From Mastigamoeba balamuthi (Eukaryota > Evosea > Mastigamoebida > Mastigamoebidae), in NCBI GenBank assembly GCA_902651635.1, contig CACRSC010000109.1, forward strand, positions 5,378 through 69,377: DNA of 64,000 bases, in the 5' to 3' direction. Positions 56,250 to 64,000 of this stretch are shown piece by piece; position 1 is the first letter of the stretch; each line of letters starts with the position of its first letter. The position numbers and the translations under genes are program-made. Under the pieces are notes generated by a model, which worked only from the letters and a program-made list of their open reading frames with translations, was not told where the DNA came from and did no database searches.

Positions 56250-57906
56250 GTTTTTTGAAAAAACAACGTGCCAGTCAGTTTCCCTCACTCATTGTTTGTA
56301 AATAATTGTGAATTGCAGACTTGACAAAACCACAGGGAGGTTTCAGGTACCACAGGGGGCTCTGCCTTTTGTATGACATGCCAGATAACATCTGCACAAG
56401 GTGGCCAAGGGCATAGTGCACAGTGCCCTTCAGCTCAACACGGGTGAGAGGAGAAACAAAGGACATCGTGCTTTGAAAAAAGCAATTCCAAACTGGTTTT
56501 TAGCAGAATAGTTATAACTGAAAAGACAGAGATTATTTACTCATATCTGTTATTGGTGAATAAACCAGTGAAAAATCACAAGAATATTACTCAGTGAGTG
56601 ATTGGTCACTGAGGGCTGCCCCTTTTGCATCCAGAGGTCAGGGTCTAAGAGCTGGTGAGCAGACTTACTGTGAGATACTGGAGTAAGTAAAATCTTACCT
56701 GGCAGTCAATTCTTCCTGGAGTCAACTTTAAGAAGTCAAAAAGTACTAATGTAGTTGCAGTATCACCAGCTTCTATCTTTCTTCACAGATGACAACACCA
56801 ATATCTATGAGAAACTCTAGTTGCACAAGTTCCTTTATTTCCTATAACAATTTAGTAAAAATGAATAAATCTGATTCTGTACCTCAGAAGATAACTGTGC
56901 AGTTTCCTTAGCAAGAAGATCTGAGTAGTGATTAAACCACTCACATAGCATTGCACCCTTCTTATAGTGAATATGCCAGTTATCCTTTTCAGCTGCTTTT
57001 GCCAGGTCGATTTGGGCATTGAAGTACAGAGTAGATCAAGTTCATTTGCATGAGATGTGAACTCAGCTGTGTATTGATCATACAATAGCTGCTGATTTCC
57101 TCATACAATTGAAAATGAATGTCCTTGTGCAGAAGGAAGTAACTCTTCCATTATCTGATATCATTTTTAAGATTTGACTGAGAATAAGATAAAATACTTG
57201 TTGAGTAAGAGCAACAGTGTCCTTGTCAAGATAGTCTTTTGTTACATCTGGACGATATTCAAAGTGAAGAAGCATTTCACCCTTCTCTTTCATTGCACGA
57301 GTGTAAGCTGAGCTACTTACCTGAAGCAGTTCCATTGCATTTGTCCTTGACATATCCTGACAGATCATATAAAGAAGAGAGTGCTAAAAGGAAATATTCT
57401 TTGAAAGAATTCCTCCTTCCTTATGTAGAAGTAGAAGCTCTCTGATTCGTTCTAAGAGTTGTTCCTTATTATGTTTTTAGTAGAAATATTGACAAATAAC
57501 TTACAATTGCTTTACTGCTTTGAGAGAGTCCCTTTGCAGTTTCAGCAGCTTGTGTCTTCACTACTCTCACTTGAGAGTCTGTTTTCCTCTGTGGACTTTT
57601 CCTAAAGATTTGTTAATTGTATAAAGGAACTCAATTAACCTTGATTTCTGCTCAGGCCACTGAGACACCTGAACAGGACTCTGGGAAGATTGAAGAGAAC
57701 GAGAATGTCTGGCTGTCATTCTGGCAGCAAGGCAGGCCTTTGCCAGAGAACTTCGATTCCGGTTCCGAATGACTCGGGAGAGTCCATTGGTTCCTCGGAA
57801 TCGGTACTTGTAAATCAGAATTTGTCAGATTTTTGATAGAATTCTTCAGAAAAGTGGATGATTCCTGCAGATAAGACACCTGCTTCGTCAATTCTGCTCT
57901 GACCAC
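56250..57906 (-). CDS. Possible AT-rich spliced gene, function unknown
   Basis: A tentative minus-strand gene. Open pieces with good splice signals are: 57906 to about 57665 (AELTKQVSYLQESSTFLKN, then CQNDSQTFSFSSIFPESCSG), about 57605-57506 (KSPQRKTDSQVRVVKTQAAE, then a GTAAGT donor), about 57365-57320 with another GTAAGT donor, about 57070-56990 (LDLLCTSMPKSTWQKQLK) and about 56466-56275 (LSGMSYKRQSPLWYLKPPCG). Donors are canonical GTAAGT and the DNA is AT-rich, unlike the GC-rich island. I recognise no family and could not fix all joins. It could also be a relic. Confidence 0.3.
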
Positions 57907-57944
57907 AGTGTTGTCCCTTGATAGGACAGCACTGTGGTCAGAGC
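57896..57944. repeat. Foldback hairpin
   Basis: Arms 57896-57916 and 57924-57944 pair at 20 of 21 bases (GCTCTGACCACAGTG-TGTCC and its complement) around a seven-base loop. It lies just outside the recognisable integrase end of the second gypsy fossil. Confidence 0.85.
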
Positions 57945-57989
57945 GAAATCCTCGAAGAGGGCCTTGTCCAGGCAGGAATCATCCCTAAA

Positions 57990-60900
57990 ATTAGAATGGT
58001 GTTGGGGTGTTTACACACTCACACCACAATCCCCCCCCAAAACGGCATTGAGGATGGATGGCTCTTACCTTAGTGGTGGCCGGTGAACAGTTGTGGATTA
58101 CGCGGAACGGCAATGTTCCGAGCAGCCATGACACTGCGCAGTTTATGGCAAGGGAAATTGCGGGAAGGCTGACGTCCCAGTCCTTGTCATCCTTCACCAC
58201 TGCACAAACGATGTCCATGACCTGCTTGTTACGAACTTCAACGACTCAATGGCCTTGTGGGTGGTGCAGTGCCGAGATGTGATGGTTGATGTCTAGGCCC
58301 TTCAGCATCAAGGAAAACGCCTTGGACTTGAACGCACCAGCACCATCCATACCAATCATCTTCGGGAACGACTTGGAACTGAAGACATACTTCCACAACG
58401 TGTCCATGACCTCCTCAGCATCCGTGGACTCAGTGGTGACAAGCCAGGTCCAGAGTGAGAATCGATTGATGGTGGTGAGGATGTAGTGCTTGTTGTTTGA
58501 CTCAGCGAGCTTCCCGATGTGGTCCATGAACAGGAATTCGAATGGCGACTCTGCACGTGTAGTGCCCATTTCGCCTGCATGTGGACGAATTGCTCGAAGT
58601 TTCTGGCATGTCAGGCACTCACGAACGAGTTTTGCGATGCAGTTAGCAATGCCAGGCCACTTGACGGCCGATTCAATTGAAGCTGTCGTGCGTTCGTTGC
58701 CTCCATGACCCACGTAGGGTACAGAGTGACCGAGAGCGAATATACGGGCTAGAATGTCCTTAGGCGGCTCGGCGGAGAGTATGATGACCCCGTTGACAAC
58801 CTCGTGAGCTGTCGAATTAACGAAGGACTTGAGAACCGCGATGTCCTGCTCGTAGCATGTGCAGTTCTCGACGATCGTGCTGGCCTGAACCAACCAATAG
58901 ACTTTCTCTTCGCTGTCGTCGAGGGGAACTGACCGGGAAAACTAGTCTCCGATGGGGTTTTCGTCACCGGGTTTGTAGATGATAGAATGCTCGAATTCAG
59001 ACAATGTGACGGACCAACGCTCCACCCTACGGTTCTGCGAGGTGTACATTCACTGCAAATTCAAGTGGTCGGGTTCAATGACCAGGGGGCCGAAGATGTA
59101 AGGTCGGGCCTTCTGTGTGAGCTCGATGACTCCGATGGCCTCCTTTTCGATGATCGGTATTTGGGCTCAAGTTTTTCTCAATTTGCATGAGTAGAACAGC
59201 AGGGGAGAGATGACCCCAGTTTCAGGATTGTGCTGAAGGACTCCTCCACTGACTCCATACTCGCATCGGGCTTGATGATAATGACAGCACCCGGGATGGG
59301 CTGCACGAGGATGTCCGCATTGACAATTGCTCCAGTAATCGTATTGAAGCAATGGTGGTGCTCCTCAGTGACTCCTAGCAAACGACGAAGCCCACGCCAT
59401 TCCTTGAATGACTTCTGAGGTGTGGCCATCAGTTTCTTGTTGTATGTGAACAGGTCCCACAACGGCGCTATCAGATCAGCAAAATTGCAAACAAACTGTG
59501 ACACGAAACCAACCACACTGAGAAAACTCTGCAGCATGCCCATCGTGTAGGGAAATACCGCATTTTTAACTGCCTCAATGCGAGCTGGGTCGATGCGAAC
59601 GTGGTCCCAGGCTGACAGCCAACCGAGAACGGGCATTTCTTCATTACTGATGACGCACTTGGGGGCATTGAGCTTGATATTCTTCGTGATGCACATGTCA
59701 AGGAACTTCTCAGCAGACTCGTACCAGGTCTTGAACCTGTTGGTAGCTTGGATACAGTCGTCGATGTAGTTCTTAAACTCCTTGAATAGCTGAATCAGGT
59801 ACGAGATGGCCTCCTGGAAGAAATCGCCAGCTCCCGATGCTCCAAACACCACTCTCGTCGGACGACGAAGCCCCAGTGGCATCCAGAATATCAGTAGCCA
59901 GGACGTTTCCTCGTCCACTGTGAATTGGAAGTAACCACGCTTCATGTCCCACTTGGACAGCCATTTGTTACCTGCACAGTGCTGGACGACATCCCAAACC
60001 TTGAGGCTGCCCATCCTCTTGATTGTGCACTCTTTGAGCAGTATGTAGTTCCCGCACCACCTTCGCTCCTCATTTCAAATAACGACGATAGGCATAGCAG
60101 GGGGTGGGGGTGTGATCAGGGCTTCCTCAAACAATGTGATCAGAAGAAAACGCCTACCGTGTCCCAGTTACGAGTTTCACCACTGATGAAGTCGATGTCC
60201 TCCTTGCTGAGGTGTGGTACCTCACGTCCTCAGACTATGGCTCCAGGCTTGAGCTCGATGGGATCCTCTTGTTCCTTGACGAGCTTGTTCCATGCGTGGT
60301 TGTACTCGAAAATCGGTGGGTTCTCAAACTTGCAGATGAAGTGCTGCACATCGCAGAGTCCGAGTAGGAAGTACTCACCGTTCGGTGTGTTGTGGGTGAT
60401 GAACATGATTGCTTGCTGGCTCGATGCATTGGGAATCAACTGAACGTCAATGATGACAATGTGTCTGATGATTTCCATGTGTCTGGTATTGCCGTACATG
60501 ACGATCTGCTTCGGTAAAGCACGCACGTGGTCGTTCCACTGGAGCTTCTTGACGTATTTGACATTGATCATCATGCGGTCTGCCCCGCTGTCGAGCTGTG
60601 CATCGACGTTCTGGCCTGCATGTGACCCTGTCAAGACGATGGGCTGGAGGAGTATGCAACGTCCACAAGTTGCCTCTGATGGCTCGTAGATCTTCTCAAA
60701 CAAATGACAGGTTGATCATTGTGACATTGTCAAATGTCGGAACGTCCCCAAACGGGTTGTCAGTATCGTCCATGGCCTGGTCGTGAATTGTGTTTGACAG
60801 CAATGCTGGCGTAGTTGACCTTGTAGCCCTTCTTGTGCAAGAACTCAACCATGTCCAACTTCCAAATCTGCTCGAGAGGGTATGCAGTGTCGTCGCTGGG

Positions 60901-61233
60901 CTTGACCTCCACTTGCTGCGTTTGTGAGCTTGGCAAGTAACGGGATGGTTGAGGGATTTCGCTGTGCTGACGAAGTTGGCACTGCTGTGCTGCTGGTGCA
61001 GTAGATGCTGATCCCGGTACTCCTGCACGTGCGGGGGCAGACGGCGACGTTGTTGAGGATGCCATTGGGGCCTTGCCCTTGACATTGGGGCAGTCCTCCT
61101 TGTTATGGTTCGGTGACTGGCAGACGAAGCAGAGCTTGTCCTTACGGCAGCGCTCACGGTCCTCGAACGTCCTGGTGCTGGACCTGTACCGTTCAGAATG
61201 GTTGCCGAATCCTGAATGGTACAGGTCCAGCAC
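57990..61233 (-). mobile_element. Ty3/gypsy-type LTR retrotransposon fossil 2
   Basis: A second virus-like LTR-retrotransposon relic on the minus strand. Parts in order: gag-like region with a CCHC zinc knuckle (about 60760-61233), aspartic-protease-like part (about 60230-60703), reverse transcriptase and RNase H (about 59100-60014) and integrase (about 58000-58893), the Ty3/gypsy order. It differs clearly in sequence from fossil 1, so the two are separate families or old lineages. It is broken, with a handful of interruptions, fewer than in fossil 1, so it may be younger. Long terminal repeats were not found; short foldback hairpins sit near both ends. Confidence 0.85.
61171..61233. repeat. 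Foldback hairpin at the gag side of gypsy fossil 2
   Basis: CCTGGTGCTGGACCTGTACC at 61171-61190 faces its exact complement further right; with two mismatches the arms extend to about 28 bases around a very short centre. Such a perfect inverted copy usually reflects an inverted duplication at a break. Confidence 0.85.
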
Positions 61234-61249
61234 CAGGCCTCCTCAAATG

Positions 61250-62400
61250 TTGTGTTCGTGAGAAGGAGTGGAGTGTTGCTAGGCCCTATGTCTGGGGTCT
61301 GGTACTTGTGTCCTCTTGGCAGATCATTTCAGATTGTGAGGGTGTGACTGAACGAAGGGAAAGAGAGCTCTGTTGTGATATCTGGTGGTGGTGACATTGA
61401 GGTGAGAATTGGGGTGAGAAGATCACTACAAGATTAACCAAATCAGTTACAAATCATAACTTATTTATAGATTGAGTTATCTAGACTGTGTTAATGTACA
61501 GGTCCTTTCCTTGGACTTCATGCACATGAGCTTGTACTTTTCATTCTCAGCAATTGATATACCTGCCAACATGGCAGTGTACTTCTGGTTGAGCGACCTG
61601 TTGTACAGCTATAACAGCTCAGATATTTTTGTTCGTAGTTCAACTTCAGAGTGCGCTTTACAAACTCAGTGATGAAGGGGTAGCTGAATAAGAGAACATA
61701 ATGAACATAAAGCCTGAGTTATATAGACCAGTGAACTTGGCACAGTCTTCTTGCACTGTAGGCAGAACGGACAGATCGAATCTCCTGCTCATAGAAGCAA
61801 TGTGTCTAAATCCAGCATTCTCAGTGATTCCATAATAAATAGGACAGCAGTATTCAAATCATCTTATATTCCACCATGACCAGGTGACAAGTAACTATCG
61901 ATTCAGTGGATTCCATCTCATGTGATAATCAGATCCTCAGGCCCCTGGGGGGGGGTTCTGGGGATCTTGGAATTTTTCAGAGGTGCAGTTCCTCACAAAA
62001 TCCCACCTGTTAAGGGAAGCTGAGCTGGGGGCACGTTTGACACGAACGAGTGACACGAAGGGCTGGTCACTCTGATAGAAGATCCAGGCACCCAAAATGA
62101 ATACTCCCCCCAAGGCACAGGTCAGAGGTAATTTCTGCCTTGTGCAGTGCTGGTGGGCGAGTGGCAAAATGCTGTGTCGAACAACGTGTGCACGCATCAT
62201 GATGCCTTGTGGTCATAAGTGGGCCTGGGGCCACCTGCAGTGGCTCTTTGCTCTCAGGCAACTCTGTCCATACTGAATATGTCATCTCTACTCAGGTAGG
62301 GATCGTGACAACGAGCCAGGTCCACCAGGCAAGGTCTCCTTTCTTTTCCGAAGGGCTTTTCCCGAGAGGCACCCTGGACACATTCGTGAGTGGGAGATCC
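61250..62400. other. Spacer between gypsy fossil 2 and the last gene
   Basis: AT-richer sequence with short open frames only (for example 61472-61672 + and 61937-62200 -). No family recognised and no consistent splicing found. Confidence 0.4.
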
Positions 62401-62427
62401 CCGAATCAGGGCCACACAGCTCGTAGT

Positions 62428-64000
62428 TTGGGAAATTGGCGAACACAGTAAGATAGTCTCACCTTGAGGCTGAGACCCTGTGGGGGCACAAACGGTGGGC
62501 GCCTGTTGTGCGAGAGCAGAACCAAGAGGTTGTTGTAGAGGCCCTCGAGGTTCAGCTGGCACGAGAGGATGGCATTCTTGTCGTTGGCCTTGGAGTCGTA
62601 GAACTCCTCGATGTGGCGCCTGGCCCCGGCCATCGTGTTGTCGATGGTCCTGTCCCCCAGCACCCGCTCGACCTTCGCCAGCCACTCCTTGAACTCCTTG
62701 GGGTTGATGATGTCGTGTTTTCAGCTGAGGTCGTGAGAGTGAGAGTTCAAGTGTGAGTGAGAGTGTGAGACCTGACCAGGGAAAGTGGACCATTTCAAGA
62801 AATAAAAGCGATGCGTGTTGGGCCTCTCACTTGATGGGGGAGGGTCACTTGGATGTCGTGGAGCTCGGCGATGGCACTGAAGAGGGTGGGGCTGGAGATG
62901 TGCTGGGAGCCAGGCTTCTCACCAGCAGGTTTGCTTCCTCGCTGGTGTGGAAGATCGCCGTCCACAGATCCCCGGAGACGACCCTCTGATACATGTTGTA
63001 GCGGGTGAACATCACCTTGCAGTCCGCGTCAAGAAGTCGGGCGAAGCGTTGGGCCTCAGCCTCGGCCTTCAGCGCCGCAGCCGCAGCCTCGGCCTTCGCT
63101 TCGGCCCTGGCTGCAGCCTCGGCCTCGGCCTTGATCTTGGCCTCGCTGATCCGTGCTGCCTCGGCCTCGGCATTGATCTTGGCGATTGCAACATCGGCCT
63201 CGGCCTTGGTCTTGGCCTTGATCTGGGCCTTGATCTTGGCCTTCTCGATCCGCGCTGCAGCGTTGATCATGGTCTCCTGAATACGTGCCGCAACCTCGGC
63301 CTCGGCCTCGGCCTTGGTCTTGGATGCTGTGACCTCGCCGATGTAGGCCTCCAGCTCGGCGACGTTTGTGATTTCCTTGAGGCGCTGAGCCGTGAACAAG
63401 TCCTGCAGCTCCTGCAGACGCTCTACAAGTGTGGCCTTGGGGCTGAGGTCCTTCTGGATGCGGCCAATCTGCAGGGCTTGCCCGTCAGCACACGGCAGAT
63501 AGCGGGTCACGGCGCACCTCCTTGCCTACATCCCCCACCGGGAGCAGCCTCTCAGCGATCGTGCAAGCCACGTCGTCATCCTGGCCGTGCTTGATAGCGC
63601 CCAGGATGCGCGGGTGGCTGGTCTCCACATGGATGAACACCCTGCAGTCCACATGAGCACCCGCAACCGCGGTTAAAGACAGGGAGGGCTTCAGAGGCAG
63701 TGGCAAGGGAAGAGTGTCGTAGCGGCGGACCTGCCCAGGGCCAGTTGGACGGTGAAATAAGGGAATAGCATGTGCTGATCGGCGACCATAGCGAGCTTGC
63801 ACTCCTTGACCGGATCTGCAGTCTTTTCCTCCCCCGCAGCAAAGACCCCCAGGACGATCTGCGCTCCGCGGCCGTCGAGCGCATGCTGCAGTGCGTGGCA
63901 GGCACGCTCTGCCTGAGCCTCATACGTCTTGCTGGAATCTGCCGGCTTCATTGTGTCCAGAAGGATTCCTGCGCATGTGTCCAGCTGGTAGACCTTCTTC
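62428..64000 (-). CDS. Partial gene: coiled-coil protein with a spectrin/alpha-actinin-like repeat
   Basis: Minus-strand coding that enters from beyond the window. First come globular pieces (about 63950-63690: ERACHALQHALDGRGAQIVL; about 63650-63540: FIHVETSHPRILGAIKHG), then an uninterrupted Ala/Lys/Glu coil at 63510-62900 built of EAEAxAxIxxAKIKAEA-type repeats, then about 62700-62435 a segment EFKEWLAKVERVLGDRTIDN, NLEGLYNNLLVLL and NRRPPFVPPQGLSLK. The last matches the first rod repeat of alpha-actinin/spectrin (EWI...RTxxNTM...[27 protein letters not shown]). It ends at a GTGAGA donor at about 62460. No calponin-homology domain is in the window. Probably actin-cytoskeletal. Some joins could not be fixed, so a damaged copy is possible. 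Confidence 0.45.

Overview
The window is a 64-kb piece of a nuclear genome from a unicellular eukaryote. Evidence: almost every host gene is split by short GT-AG introns; there is a WD40 axoneme protein of the SPAG16/PF20 type, a TALE (MEIS/PKNOX-like) homeobox gene, an RWP-RK-like factor, a Rab GTPase, an ABCG half transporter, a nuclear-type tRNA-Pro, and LINE, piggyBac and Ty3/gypsy elements. SPAG16 suggests a flagellated or ciliated life stage. I cannot name the lineage; the mix fits a free-living protist with a GC-rich genome. All exon borders were read by eye from phase, splice sites and family alignment from memory; no search was run.

Layout. (1) 1-14.8 kb is a block of mobile elements: a long decayed LINE (1-7.2 kb, + strand), a decayed Ty3/gypsy fossil (7.5-12.1 kb, - strand) and a decayed piggyBac-type DNA transposon (12.8-14.6 kb, + strand). 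(2) 14.9-43.7 kb is a compact, GC-rich gene island with 13 host genes: CTP-dependent lipid kinase (+), RWP-RK-like factor (-), single START-domain protein (+), an unrecognised 306-aa protein (+), nucleolar-type two-RRM protein (+), two tandem GFVSNSSS-motif proteins (+,+), SPAG16 (-), TALE homeobox (-), ABCG half transporter (-), four-span membrane protein (+), Rab (-), GDP-L-fucose synthase (-) and a fused ATP-sulfurylase-like/APS-kinase protein (-). (3) 43.7-58 kb is AT-richer, with tRNA-Pro(AGG), palindromic repeat arrays, an apparently intact but unrecognised 851-aa gene whose introns carry a repeat family, decayed unidentified coding segments, and a possible small AT-rich gene. (4) 58-61.2 kb holds a second Ty3/gypsy fossil (- strand) with a foldback hairpin at each side. 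(5) 61.3-64 kb ends in a partial gene on the - strand with a long Ala/Lys/Glu coiled coil and one spectrin/alpha-actinin-like repeat.

The island genes do not form one pathway. Two neighbours prepare activated precursors for glycan modification (GDP-fucose and PAPS), which could serve fucosylated or sulfated surface glycans; that link is inference. The two N characters (4685 and 51662) each sit between duplicated contig ends and look like unmerged overlaps. The most interesting points are the GFVSNSSS-motif gene pair, the fused enzyme whose sulfurylase half has lost its catalytic motifs while the kinase half keeps its own, the GTGCGY donor preference with GC-AG introns, and the repeat family housed inside three introns of one gene.
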